Assembly (NCBI RefSeq): GCF_000372465.1
Contig: NZ_AQUZ01000033.1
Location: 154 to 45,805, forward strand
DNA length: 45,652 bases
Direction: 5' to 3'
Source: Kribbella catacumbae DSM 19601
Lineage (GTDB): Bacteria > Actinomycetota > Actinomycetes > Propionibacteriales > Kribbellaceae
The notes under the pieces were generated by a model that did not search any database, was not told where the DNA came from, and saw nothing but the letters and a program-made list of their open reading frames with translations. Both the position numbers and the translations under genes were made by a program. Numbering within the stretch: position 1 is the stretch's first letter; each line of letters starts with the position of its first letter. This document shows, piece after piece, positions 1 through 7,561 of this stretch.

Positions 1-218
1 CCCTCCCGGCGACCCCCGGCTCAGGCTGCCCCCAACTTCACCCCACCGCTACGACGATGAAGCGACGGCGGTCTCTCACCTCCGTACGGACAAACAGCGC
101 CTCGTGGCGCACTGACAGCGTTCTTACCGACACCCCTAGTCGCCTAGCCCTCCCCGCCAGACATCCCAGTGGTCGCCACACCGCCAGCCGACAACGCGCG
201 TAGTACGCGAGTAATGCA
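1..218 (-). promoter_or_regulatory. Gene-free flank, probable upstream region of mraZ
   Basis: No reading frame here looks coding. In actinobacteria the DUF3040 gene usually lies just upstream of mraZ in the same orientation, so the next gene beyond the left edge is probably mraZ. On the minus strand, positions 46 to 29 read GTGGGG then, ten bases later, GTTGGGGG. This resembles the tandem GTGG-type repeats bound by MraZ, but only two imperfect units are visible. The minus strand ends at position 1 in GGGAGGG, which could be a ribosome binding site for a gene starting outside the window. Confidence 0.3.
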
Positions 219-252
219 GAACCACACCCGGCGCGGGGCGCGGGTGTGGTTC
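219..252 (-). terminator. Perfect hairpin terminator after the DUF3040 gene
   Basis: Bases 219-230 and 241-252 form a perfect 12-bp stem around a 10-nt GC-rich loop, 18 bp beyond the DUF3040 stop. There is no U-tract, as is common for actinobacterial hairpin terminators. Confidence 0.75.
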
Positions 253-269
253 GGAGGTGGGTCAGGCGC

Positions 270-674
270 TCAGAGGTCTTCGTCGCGGCGGCGTCGCCAG
301 CGGTCTTCCATCCGCTCCATGAAGCTGCCGGACGAGTCGTGTTTGGTCCGGTGCCGTTTGGACTGCGGCGGAGGCGGCGGCAGGTCGTCGCTGTCGCTGG
401 TGTTGCTGATCCGCTTCATGCTCAGCGCCGCGATGTAGAGGCAGGCGACCATCACGACGAAGCCGATCACTCCGATGATGGTGTTGGGGATGATCGCGCC
501 GGTCATCAATATCGCGATGCCCAGCACAAATCCAACGCCGGCTAGAACTGCCCGGCGCTTGTAGTACAAGCGCACATTGGTCCCTCGCATGGCGGAAACA
601 AACTTCGGGTCTTCCGCAGCGAGGGCGCGTTCGAGCTGCTCGAACTGGCGCTGCTCTTCTTCCGAGAGGGGCAC
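270..674 (-). CDS. DUF3040 membrane protein
   Basis: Small membrane protein of the DUF3040 family, whose function is unknown; it is widespread in actinobacteria next to the mraZ/division gene cluster. I see the family N-terminal signature (PLSEEEQRQFEQLERAL, then AEDPKF), two adjacent hydrophobic segments separated by a short turn, and a polar tail with a proline run and many Arg residues. I place the start at GTG 674: it has GGAGGGA upstream at good spacing and gives the family's typical N-terminus. A longer frame from ATG 689 or from 821 would put that Shine-Dalgarno inside the gene. Length is 134 residues. The hairpin at 219-252 ends the unit. Confidence 0.85.
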   Translation of the reverse strand: MPLSEEEQRQFEQLERALAAEDPKFVSAMRGTNVRLYYKRRAVLAGVGFVLGIAILMTGAIIPNTIIGVIGFVVMVACLYIAALSMKRISNTSDSDDLPPPPPQSKRHRTKHDSSGSFMERMEDRWRRRRDEDL

Positions 675-974
675 CGTCGATCCCTCCATGGTGAGCGCGA
701 TCTCGATAGGCCGAGTCCAGTCTAGGCCGACCATGCGGTCCACGAAACCCTGACCGCCTGTCCCGCGCGTCACGGTCCGGCAACTCCGCCCTGTAACTGC
801 CCTCCAAGCACCCGATTTCACCGTCCCGACCGCCTACTCCCCGGCGTGTCGCACCCGTTTGCGGACCAGGCAGACACACCGAGTAACCACGCCCAGAGAC
901 GTGGCTTCCTTCGCAGCCACCGACCCCTGCCCGGAAAGCCGTTCCCATGGCCCTCCGGGAAAATCCAGCGGCGA
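675..974. other. Intergenic stretch without a recognised gene
   Basis: This 300-bp gap lies between the DUF3040 start and the methyltransferase stop. The 47 extra in-frame codons upstream of GTG 674 are not conserved-looking and I treat them as leader. I see no convincing promoter box, only TAGACT-like and CCTATC-like hexamers on the minus strand near 700-725. Confidence 0.4.
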
Positions 975-1721
975 TCAGCGGGTGGCGAGGATGTGGAGCT
1001 GCGGGGCCAACGCCCGGAACGCAGGGTGCTGACTGGCGGCTCGTTCGAGCTCGGCCAGCGCTTCGGGAGCTCCCGGCTCGGAGTCGACGAAGGCGGCCGG
1101 GACCAGATCAGCGAACGTACGTACGCCGTGCACGGTATGCACCATGAACCCGGCCTCTGCGAGCTGGGCGATGATGCCCGCCTCGTCGAACCGGCGCGGC
1201 ATCGGGTCGTTCGGTCCCCAGCGTCCGTGCGCATCCTGCAGCGCGACGCGTGCTTCGGTGAGATGACCGGCCAGCGCCCGCGCCAGCACCACGGCGTTGC
1301 GCTGGGCAACCAACAGGCTCAGCACGCCGCCAGGCCGCAGTACGGATCCCATCGCCTGCAGAGCTTGGACCGGGTCGTCGACCACTTCGAGGACGCCGTG
1401 GCAGAGGACCGCGTCCGCACTCGACTCCCCCGCGATTTCGTGAAGCTCGGCGGCATCACCCTGTACGCCGCGGACGAGTTTGCTCACACCCTCGTCAGCC
1501 GCCCGCCGCTCCAGCGACGCGAGAGCGTCCGGGCTGGGGTCGACCACGGTCACGCGGTGCCCTTCGACAGCGAGCGGTACGGCGAATCCGCCGGTACCAC
1601 CGCCGAGGTCGACGATGTCCAGGCCAGCTCCGGGATCGATACGCGCCCGGCCCGCAAGTGCCACTCGCAGAACCTCGGCGACCAGCGCCGTTCGCACCGA
1701 GCGCCGACGTCGGTCGACCAT
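975..1721 (-). CDS. Class I SAM-dependent methyltransferase
   Basis: Soluble methyltransferase with a Rossmann fold. Motif I (VDLGGGTGGFAVPLA) sits near residue 37 and is followed by an acidic residue at the end of strand 2 (VTVVDPSPDAL). A later segment, VLRPGGVLSLLVAQRN, is the typical post-motif III strand. The sequence resembles SmtA/CmoM-type enzymes, so the substrate may be a tRNA base or a small molecule, but nothing here fixes it. I choose ATG 1721 because GAGGAGG lies eight bases upstream; a longer GTG start at 1760 lacks such a site. Length is 248 residues. It is on the same strand as the DUF3040 gene, 300 bp away. Confidence 0.8.
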   Translation of the reverse strand: MVDRRRRSVRTALVAEVLRVALAGRARIDPGAGLDIVDLGGGTGGFAVPLAVEGHRVTVVDPSPDALASLERRAADEGVSKLVRGVQGDAAELHEIAGESSADAVLCHGVLEVVDDPVQALQAMGSVLRPGGVLSLLVAQRNAVVLARALAGHLTEARVALQDAHGRWGPNDPMPRRFDEAGIIAQLAEAGFMVHTVHGVRTFADLVPAAFVDSEPGAPEALAELERAASQHPAFRALAPQLHILATR

Positions 1722-1840
1722 CCTGAAGCCCTCCTCGACTACAACACCACTCCGAGCCACACCCTACTTGCCAGCCACCCACCGACCTGACCACCACCGC
1801 CGTTTCCGCGCCGCTCGGATGCACGCAAGGGCGTTCAGCT

Positions 1841-1879
1841 GTGGCTAGAGAGTTGCTTCACGTGTAGCCAGAGAGTTGC
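1841..1879. repeat. 16-bp imperfect tandem repeat across the APH-like gene's stop
   Basis: Bases 1841-1856 and 1864-1879 match at 14 of 16 positions with a 23-bp period. The second copy codes for the last residues of the kinase-like gene and the first lies just past its stop. The period is not a multiple of three, so it does not duplicate the C-terminus in frame. Confidence 0.7.
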
Positions 1880-2805
1880 CTGCCGAGGCGATCGATGGCT
1901 TCCTCGGCATCGTCGAGCATGACGACCGCACTCTCCGCCGAGCGTTCAGCAGTCGCGCCGACGAACATCGCATTGCTCACAGCAGTAGCCCAGGCCTCGC
2001 CAGTCGCCGCTTGCCACTCGTCCATCGCCGTGCCGGCCGCCACACCCCACGCTTCCTTGTACGCCGCGACACCGGCCGGTCCACCAGCCATCATCACGTC
2101 CAGCATGGCCGGCCCAACCCGAGCACTCCCCCAGTCGATCAACTGTGGAACCGCGGTCGCAGCTGGATCTGGGGACGGCGCGATGACGTTGTCGCCGTAC
2201 ACATCGCCGTGCAGAAGAGTCACCGGCAGTACCTCGAGGCCGACCCGCAACCGCTCATCCTCAGCAAACCGCGCGAGCAGACCGAGTGCCCGCTCGTGGA
2301 CAGGATGAGGTGCCTGGCGAGCCGCGCGAGCGATGCAACTCGGAGCAAACCCGGTGAAGGTCGATCGAAGGAACTGCTCATCGACTCGCGGGAGCTGCGG
2401 TGGCAGCTCGTCAGTACGACCGAGATGCCGCAGGTGAAGGCGCGCGAGAGCGGCGTACACAGCAGGCGGCGGCTCAGTCATCCAGCCGATCGACTCACCC
2501 GGCTGGAAAGGCACGACAATCCAAGGGCCGTCGTCGTCCGTGCCGGAGTCGATCAACTGCGGGAAGACCGGATCCACGAGATCGAGGCTGCTCAGCGCAG
2601 CCACCTCACCAGGCATCGCCCGCTTGGCGACCACGTCGATCTCGTCGGCTCGCCCGGACTGTTCGTACCGCACCGAAACCCGTTCAACCACAGGCGCCGT
2701 CCCACCACCACTCAACGCCACCCGCCGCCCGACGCCAACCACCACCGCGTCATCACCCAGCCACCTCTGGAGTTCGCCGACGCGGACCGGCACGGACACA
2801 CTCAC
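1858..2805 (-). CDS. APH-fold phosphotransferase (aminoglycoside/choline kinase-like)
   Basis: Protein-kinase-like fold phosphotransferase of the APH family. The Brenner-type catalytic motif is clear: LLHGDVYGDNV followed by LIDWGSARVG, the catalytic Asp and the metal-binding DW. N-terminal strands with an ATP-contacting lysine (VVAKRA) and a hinge (WIVVPFQPGESI) fit the family. The substrate could be an aminoglycoside, a sugar or another alcohol and cannot be told from sequence. The start is uncertain: the open frame runs on to 3129, but the extension looks non-coding. I use GTG 2805; GTG 2826 and GTG 2799 are alternatives, and none has a strong Shine-Dalgarno. From 2805 the protein is 315 residues, a usual size. 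Confidence 0.7.
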   Translation of the reverse strand: MSVSVPVRVGELQRWLGDDAVVVGVGRRVALSGGGTAPVVERVSVRYEQSGRADEIDVVAKRAMPGEVAALSSLDLVDPVFPQLIDSGTDDDGPWIVVPFQPGESIGWMTEPPPAVYAALARLHLRHLGRTDELPPQLPRVDEQFLRSTFTGFAPSCIARAARQAPHPVHERALGLLARFAEDERLRVGLEVLPVTLLHGDVYGDNVIAPSPDPAATAVPQLIDWGSARVGPAMLDVMMAGGPAGVAAYKEAWGVAAGTAMDEWQAATGEAWATAVSNAMFVGATAERSAESAVVMLDDAEEAIDRLGRQLSGYT

Positions 2806-2989
2806 CCGCCTGAGAGTAGTCCTCACCCGCCCACTCTCAACAGCAGTTTTCGCCGAGGCACCGGGCGCGGGAACTCGGCGAGCGCTGGGGGCGGGAAGCC
2901 TTCCCTCCCTCTTCGCGGAAACTAATTTGCGCCTGGCGACTAAAAGTTTCCGCCTAGTCGGCTGCCACGGTGGAGATGGAAACGTCCGT
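2806..2989. other. Gene-free boundary of the accessory island
   Basis: This is the first part of the 550-bp gap between the APH-like gene and the first peptide gene. Apart from the inverted repeat listed separately I see no gene. It is where conserved-type genes give way to the island. Confidence 0.4.
2915..2953. promoter_or_regulatory. Imperfect 19-bp inverted repeat, possible operator
   Basis: The two arms (2915-2933 and 2935-2953) end in the same GCGGAAACT-type box and agree at about 14 of 19 positions. The stretch is AT-richer than its surroundings. It lies between the APH-like gene and the MFS remnant and could be a repressor site for either. No regulator gene is next to it. Confidence 0.4.
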
Positions 2990-3157
2990 CTCGCCCGCGT
3001 CAGTTCGTACGACGCCCTCGGCTCACTCCTGATGTCACCCCTCGGCCTGATGCTCGCCGGCCCAGCCGTCGCCATCCCCGGCGCCCGCCCCGCAATGCTC
3101 GCCTGCGGCCTACTACTCGTCATCATCACGATGGCATCCCTGCTCTCCCCCGATGTG
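2990..3157 (+). pseudogene. Remnant of an MFS transporter C-terminus
   Basis: In the frame ending at 3244, about 55 residues read like the last two membrane helices of a major facilitator: RVSSYDALGSLLMSPLG, then a GPAVAIPGARPAM loop, then a hydrophobic helix ending in LLSPDV. This matches the typical actinobacterial MFS ending. There is no start codon or upstream transporter sequence in this frame; the preceding residues are arginine/serine-rich noise. I read it as the 3' end of a transporter gene whose body was deleted, probably when the island was inserted or rearranged. A translated search would settle it. Confidence 0.6.
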
Positions 3158-3362
3158 GACCAATGCCCTCGTGGCGAAGACGGTGGCGCACGCGGTGACG
3201 CCAGGATCCAAACTGCAGCGACAGGGACTTCCCGCCGGGCCTGACGCCGGGTTTGTCAAGCTGTGAAAGACGGCCTGGATCTGTGGCCGTGGCCGGTTGA
3301 GTGGGGCAATGATTTCCCGGATCTTTCAACGAGCTTCGGCTCTCGTCCACTGGAGGAACATC

Positions 3363-3449
3363 GTGGCCTACGTCCGGCACGTCACCGCTCGACTGCTCGG
3401 TACCACCCGCATGGGAGGCCTTTACTGGTACTGGGACATCTCGAACTGA
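3363..3449 (+). CDS. Putative P450-modified RiPP precursor peptide, 28 aa
   Basis: Very short gene, read as a ribosomally made peptide precursor. GTG 3363 has an excellent ribosome binding site, GGAGG at 3352-3356, six bases upstream. The product is an Arg-rich amphipathic leader (MAYVRHVTARLLGTTRMGG) followed by the aromatic C-terminus LYWYWDISN. Clustered Tyr and Trp at the C-terminus, a P450 gene 55 bp downstream on the same strand, and a strong hairpin between the two are the hallmarks of small P450-crosslinked peptides such as tryptorubin/atropopeptides, cihunamides, cittilins and biarylitides. Core boundaries and the crosslink are not visible; DISN could be a follower or part of the core. 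Against it: the gene is tiny and I found it by eye only. Confidence 0.7.
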   Translation: MAYVRHVTARLLGTTRMGGLYWYWDISN

Positions 3450-3458
3450 CCTTCGCAC

Positions 3459-3482
3459 GGGGCGGGCCGTCCGGCCCGCCCC
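3459..3482 (+). terminator. Perfect 10-bp hairpin between the precursor and P450 genes
   Basis: Bases 3459-3468 pair perfectly with 3473-3482 around a 4-nt loop, followed by a short T-rich stretch. It starts ten bases past the peptide stop and ends 22 bases before the P450 start. A partial terminator here would give much more peptide mRNA than enzyme mRNA, a common arrangement in RiPP operons. Function is inferred. Confidence 0.7.
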
Positions 3483-3504
3483 GGATTTCTCTAGGGAGAG
3501 TTCG

Positions 3505-4794
3505 TTGAAAGCCAAGACGAGGTTGCGTCCCCCCGGGCCGAAGGGGCGCCCGTTGGTAGGCAACACGATCGAGTACGACCAAGACCGGATGGGATTCCTG
3601 CGTCGCGCTCGCGCGGAGTACGGCGATGTCTTCTCCTTCGACGACCGAACGATCGTGGTGTTCGAGCCCGATCTGGTGCACGAACTCCTGGCGAGGACGA
3701 ACGGTGACTTCTCCAGCGAGAGCTCGCCGGTCGCGAGCCGGTTCGATGCCGAGCGCAGCGCCGAGGACGCCCGGCTGTGGATGGCTGCCCGCCGGGCGGG
3801 CTGGCGCGGCCTCAACCGCGCATCGACCCAGGCGCATGCGTCCCGCCTGGGAGCCCTCTTCGAGCAAACGGTCGAGGAGTCACTCGGCCGTCCTGTGGAC
3901 GTTCTGTCAATGATGAAGTCCTTCTCGGGCCGGGCGACCGCCGACTTCTGCCTCGGTCATGACGCGGTCGGCATACCGGAGGTCGTGGAGGAGAACACGG
4001 CGGCACTCGCGCCACTGGCGGGCAGCTCACAACTCTTTCCAGAGTGGCTGCCGTCGAGGAAGATCGCACGCTTCCGCCGGGCCCGGGAGCAGACGCTCGA
4101 CAGCATTACCGACAGGATCCGCCGCCGCTCGGCCGAACCCGCTCCCGAAGGGCCGCGCGACCTCCTCGATGTGCTGCTCGCGGTGCCTGACCTGACCGAG
4201 CTCCAAGTGCAGCGGCTGATCCGCGGAATCCTGCTGGCCGCGTACGGCGTACCGGCAGCGGCGATGACGTGGACAATCTGGACGTTGGCGGTCCGCCCCG
4301 ATCTCTGGGACCGGGTCGCGAGCGAGGCAGCCACCTGGAACGGTCCGGGCATCCCGCCGATCGCCGCGTTGCCGCAGACCGAGGCAGTAGTGAAGGAGGT
4401 ACTGCGTCTGTGGCCGCCCACTTGGCTGATGGGTCGCACCGCAATGCGCCCCACCGCGCTGGGAGAGTGGACGCTGCGGGCGGAGGACCAGGTGATGTTC
4501 AGTCCCTACCTGGTCCACCGTGACCCCCGTTGGTGGCCCGAGCCGAACGAAGCACTGCCGGAACGCTGGCTCGATCCGACGAGGACCCCGCGACGGCATT
4601 CCTACCTGCCCTTCGGTGCGGGCCCGCGCGTCTGCGTCGGGACGCAGCTGGGCATGCTCCAGCTGACGCTCACCACCTTCTGGCTCGCCCGGGGGTTTCG
4701 GGTGTCCGCCCCGGCCGCCGCCGAGTCCCGTCCGGAGTTCCACAACCTTCTGGTCCCCACGGATTTCACAGCCTCATTCCAGCGCGCACGGTAG
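3505..4794 (+). CDS. Cytochrome P450, likely peptide-modifying
   Basis: Heme-thiolate monooxygenase of 429 residues. The proline-rich start (PPGPKGRPLVGN), the K-helix ExxR (E298-R301), a PERW motif near 352 and the heme loop FGAGPRVCVG (370-379, Cys377) are intact. The I-helix is odd: AAYGVPAAAMTW at 245-256 aligns with the usual AGxETT segment so that the acid-alcohol pair is replaced by Val-Pro. Such P450s often do chemistry other than plain hydroxylation, for example oxidative coupling. TTG 3505 is chosen for the AGGGAGAG site just upstream. It follows the 28-residue peptide gene and faces the MauE-like gene 25 bp away. I infer that it crosslinks aromatic residues of that peptide. No ferredoxin or reductase gene is nearby. 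Confidence 0.88.
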   Translation: MKAKTRLRPPGPKGRPLVGNTIEYDQDRMGFLRRARAEYGDVFSFDDRTIVVFEPDLVHELLARTNGDFSSESSPVASRFDAERSAEDARLWMAARRAGWRGLNRASTQAHASRLGALFEQTVEESLGRPVDVLSMMKSFSGRATADFCLGHDAVGIPEVVEENTAALAPLAGSSQLFPEWLPSRKIARFRRAREQTLDSITDRIRRRSAEPAPEGPRDLLDVLLAVPDLTELQVQRLIRGILLAAYGVPAAAMTWTIWTLAVRPDLWDRVASEAATWNGPGIPPIAALPQTEAVVKEVLRLWPPTWLMGRTAMRPTALGEWTLRAEDQVMFSPYLVHRDPRWWPEPNEALPERWLDPTRTPRRHSYLPFGAGPRVCVGTQLGMLQLTLTTFWLARGFRVSAPAAAESRPEFHNLLVPTDFTASFQRAR

Positions 4795-4819
4795 CGAGGC
4801 CTCACCGGCGCGCGTTCGA

Positions 4820-5338
4820 TCAACTGAACAGCTCGATGATCTCGTCGAGGAAGATCAGAAGGACGCCGCCGATCAGGCCGGCGAACGCGGCAAGTGCCCA
4901 GCCCGCAGTGGAGGGACTGCCACCCGGCAACGCGGTAAGCAGCCCGATGATGGCAATCAACAACAGCAGACCGTTGCGGACAAAGTGTCTTCGGGAGACT
5001 CTCCTGTCAGTCCCGCCGAAGCAGCGGCAGGTCGCGCCGGTGTCTCGCAGAACCGCACGGACAGTCCCCACCGTGAGCGGCACGAGCAGAAGCGCAGCCG
5101 CCCCGATCCCTGGAAGCGCCGAACCGATCAGGCCCGCCAGAGCAAGTAGCACCACGATGGCGACCTCTGCGCCGGTGACAAGTAACGCGACGCGCCGGGC
5201 GTACCCGGCGGGGATACCGAAGGCAGGTACAGAGGTCCTGAATCGGCGGAAGCTTTCGCGACTTCGGAGCTTACTGCTGGACGACGTCAGGAAGACGAGA
5301 CCGAGAAGCACGGCCGCGGCACTAGTGAAGGCGGTCAT
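4820..5338 (-). CDS. MauE/DoxX-family redox-associated membrane protein
   Basis: Integral membrane protein of 172 residues with about four hydrophobic segments. It has the CxC motif CRCFGG (Cys104, Cys106) in the loop typical of MauE-type proteins, where the usual form is CGCFG. MauE works with the thioredoxin-like MauD in making the six-disulfide small subunit of methylamine dehydrogenase, so a role in disulfide formation outside the cytoplasm is reasonable. Here it is the last gene of an operon that begins with a six-Cys peptide and includes a MauD-like protein. ATG 5338 has GGAG six bases upstream and overlaps the S26 peptidase gene by 17 bp. The frame upstream of 5338 belongs to that gene's coding region. 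Confidence 0.8.
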   Translation of the reverse strand: MTAFTSAAAVLLGLVFLTSSSSKLRSRESFRRFRTSVPAFGIPAGYARRVALLVTGAEVAIVVLLALAGLIGSALPGIGAAALLLVPLTVGTVRAVLRDTGATCRCFGGTDRRVSRRHFVRNGLLLLIAIIGLLTALPGGSPSTAGWALAAFAGLIGGVLLIFLDEIIELFS

Positions 5339-5759
5339 CTCGAGCTCCGGGCATCTGTCGGACGGCAATCCCGACCACCGCGCGGCCGGGAAGATAGCCC
5401 AGCTGGCGGGAGTCCTGGCTGCGGGAAGCATTGTCCCCGAGGACGACGAGCCGGTCCGGCGGGACCAGATTGTCGCCGGCTGACCACAACCAACTCGGTG
5501 CGGGATCCCCCGGAACGGCGGCGGCGCGTTTCACCAGCCGCGTTCGATCGGTCGCGCTCCCGTCAGCCTCCAACTGGACCACGACGACAGCACCAGGCCG
5601 GACGGCGCTCAGCCCACTCCTGCGCACAAGCAGGCGGTCTCCAGACCAATAGGCCGGTTCCATGCTGTGGCCGCGGACGGTGACGATGAGAAATGCGCGG
5701 CGCAGCCAGATCAGCAAGGCGACAGACAGGCCGGCGAGCAGGACTGCGGCAATGGTCAT
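5322..5759 (-). CDS. S26-family (type I) signal peptidase
   Basis: Membrane-anchored serine protease of 145 residues with one N-terminal transmembrane helix (about 3-28). The catalytic Ser is in GHSMEP (Ser32) and the catalytic Lys in RLVKRAAAVPGD (Lys77); VVLGDNASRSQDSR (105-118) is the conserved GDN/SxDSR region. The active site should face outward. The start overlaps the ABC transporter stop by four bases (ATGA). As the exporter has no peptidase domain, this enzyme is the obvious candidate to remove the leader of the six-Cys peptide, perhaps after VSA just before its first Cys. Confidence 0.88.
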   Translation of the reverse strand: MTIAAVLLAGLSVALLIWLRRAFLIVTVRGHSMEPAYWSGDRLLVRRSGLSAVRPGAVVVVQLEADGSATDRTRLVKRAAAVPGDPAPSWLWSAGDNLVPPDRLVVLGDNASRSQDSRQLGYLPGRAVVGIAVRQMPGARDDRLH

Positions 5760-7561
5760 CGGCCGGCCGAATCCGTCAGCTCGTATCCCGAGGCCTGCAG
5801 CCGAAACAGGTCCGCATACCGCCCGCCGGCCCTCATCAGCTCATCATGAGTCCCCTGCTCACCCACCACGCCGTCGTCCAGCACGACGATGAGATCGGCA
5901 TCACGAACAGTACTGAGGCGATGGGAGATCAGGAGGCTGGTCGAATGCTCACGCTGCTGGCGAAGCCGGGAGTGGATCTCGTACTCCGCTTCGGCGTCGA
6001 GGCCGGAGCTGGGCTCATCGAGGATCATCAGGTCCCGGCGATCGCGCATGAAGGCACGGGCCAGTGCGATTCGCTGCCATTGGCCGCCGGACAGGAGTAC
6101 GCCACTGCGGCTGCCGTCGGCGGAGATATCCAGAAAGGCCTTGGACAGCAGCGTGTCGTAGCCGTACTTCAGCTGGCCGACCGTCTCGTGAACGCCTGCG
6201 CGGACCGCTGCGGCGGCGATCGCCGGGGAATCGTCGAGCCGGCCGACATCGCCGATGCCGATATTCTCCAGCACGCTGAGATCGTAGGTCATGTAGTCCT
6301 GGAAGACCGCGCCGATCCGTGCTCGCAACTGCTCGACCGGCAACTCCTGCAGCGGGCGTCCGTCCCAGCAGATACTGCCGAGGCTCGGCTCGTGGAATCG
6401 GCACAGAAGCTTGACCAGGGTGGACTTCCCGGCGCCGTTCAGACCAACCAGCGCGACGGTCGCTCCGGATGGCACGGTCAGATTCAGGCCCTTGAGAATC
6501 CAGGGCTCGTCCGCACCGTAACGGAACCAGACATCGGTCAGCTGAATACCCTCGGCAAGCGGCGGAACCGGCGCCAGGCTGATGGGCTCCGAATCCGGTG
6601 ACACCGCCGTGAGGTCCAGAAAGGTCTGGAAGACCACCAACGCCCGATGCGCCGTCCCGACGTGATTCACAGCAGCCTGGATCGCGCTCTGAACCCCGGC
6701 TACCGACGCGACCAGTACAGAGAGGTCGCCCACTGTGAGCCGCCCTTTGGTCACCAACCACACCGCCCAGGCCAACGCAGCCGTCGCGACACAGGCCGCC
6801 AGACAGACCAGAAGGCCATGGATCCGGCCTTCCCGGCGATCCTGCGCCGCTCTCCTGCGGTTACCCGTGTCGAGTTCGCTCAGCATCCGGCGACGGAACA
6901 GTTCGCCGGTGCCGAGCAACCGGATCTCCTTGGCGGCCTCGAGACTGGTGAGCAGGTGTGCATAGAACATCTCGCGACGATCGGTGGGAGCCAGGTGCCA
7001 AAGCATCGCGACATGCTCGCGGTTCAGACGGAGCTGGGCCAACAAGCCTGGTGCCGCGGCTGCCAGCACCAGGACCGCCAACGAGGTGTCGATGAACACC
7101 AGAGCGGCGAGGAAACCGCCCGCGGTGATGACTGCTTGACCTACTCCGATGGCATCGGCCACCAACGCTCCGGGCGCGGCGCCCTGCGCCATCCGGAGCT
7201 GGTCACGGAACCGCGGATCTTCCAGCCGGCCAAGTCCGGTGATCCGATTGGTTGCGAGGTACAACGCATCCATGGCAGCAAGCCTCAGTCTGCGATCGAC
7301 CGAGGCTTGCACTATCTTGCCGAGCACCGGTGCGATGCCAACCGTCAGCCCAGCCAGTGCCAGGCCGGCGATCAGCCAGACCAGTTCGGACCAATGACCC
7401 TGATCGACCAACCGGTCGATCAGGGTCTTCGTCAACCACGCGGCGATCACCGGCAGCACCGCTGCGATTCCGGATGAGACCACCAAGCAGACCACCGAAG
7501 CCGGCGCCGCTTTCCAGGTCATTGCTGCGGCCGCCCGCAGTGAGCCGAACAGTTGTCTCAC
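5756..7561 (-). CDS. ABC exporter, fused permease and ATPase
   Basis: Half-transporter of 601 residues: a type I exporter membrane domain (about 15-310) and a nucleotide-binding domain (about 335-590). Visible are Walker A GLNGAGKST (373-381), Q-loop Gln421, signature LSGGQ (490-494), Walker B LMILDEPSSGLD and the switch His547. There is no N-terminal C39 peptidase domain, unlike classic bacteriocin exporters, so processing must be separate; an S26 peptidase follows. The start overlaps the thioredoxin-like gene's stop (ATGA). It probably acts as a homodimer that exports the operon's Cys-rich peptide. The resemblance is to the peptidase-free transporters of lanthipeptide clusters. Confidence 0.9.
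   Translation of the reverse strand: MRQLFGSLRAAAAMTWKAAPASVVCLVVSSGIAAVLPVIAAWLTKTLIDRLVDQGHWSELVWLIAGLALAGLTVGIAPVLGKIVQASVDRRLRLAAMDALYLATNRITGLGRLEDPRFRDQLRMAQGAAPGALVADAIGVGQAVITAGGFLAALVFIDTSLAVLVLAAAAPGLLAQLRLNREHVAMLWHLAPTDRREMFYAHLLTSLEAAKEIRLLGTGELFRRRMLSELDTGNRRRAAQDRREGRIHGLLVCLAACVATAALAWAVWLVTKGRLTVGDLSVLVASVAGVQSAIQAAVNHVGTAHRALVVFQTFLDLTAVSPDSEPISLAPVPPLAEGIQLTDVWFRYGADEPWILKGLNLTVPSGATVALVGLNGAGKSTLVKLLCRFHEPSLGSICWDGRPLQELPVEQLRARIGAVFQDYMTYDLSVLENIGIGDVGRLDDSPAIAAAAVRAGVHETVGQLKYGYDTLLSKAFLDISADGSRSGVLLSGGQWQRIALARAFMRDRRDLMILDEPSSGLDAEAEYEIHSRLRQQREHSTSLLISHRLSTVRDADLIVVLDDGVVGEQGTHDELMRAGGRYADLFRLQASGYELTDSAGR

Noticed and set aside
3263..3508. 81-codon plus-strand frame starting MKDGLDLWPWPVEW, overlapping the 28-aa peptide gene
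   Set aside because: Its aromatic start is tempting, but there is no ribosome binding site at 3263, the rest is Arg/Pro noise, and it crosses the hairpin. The frame from 3363 has a far better start.
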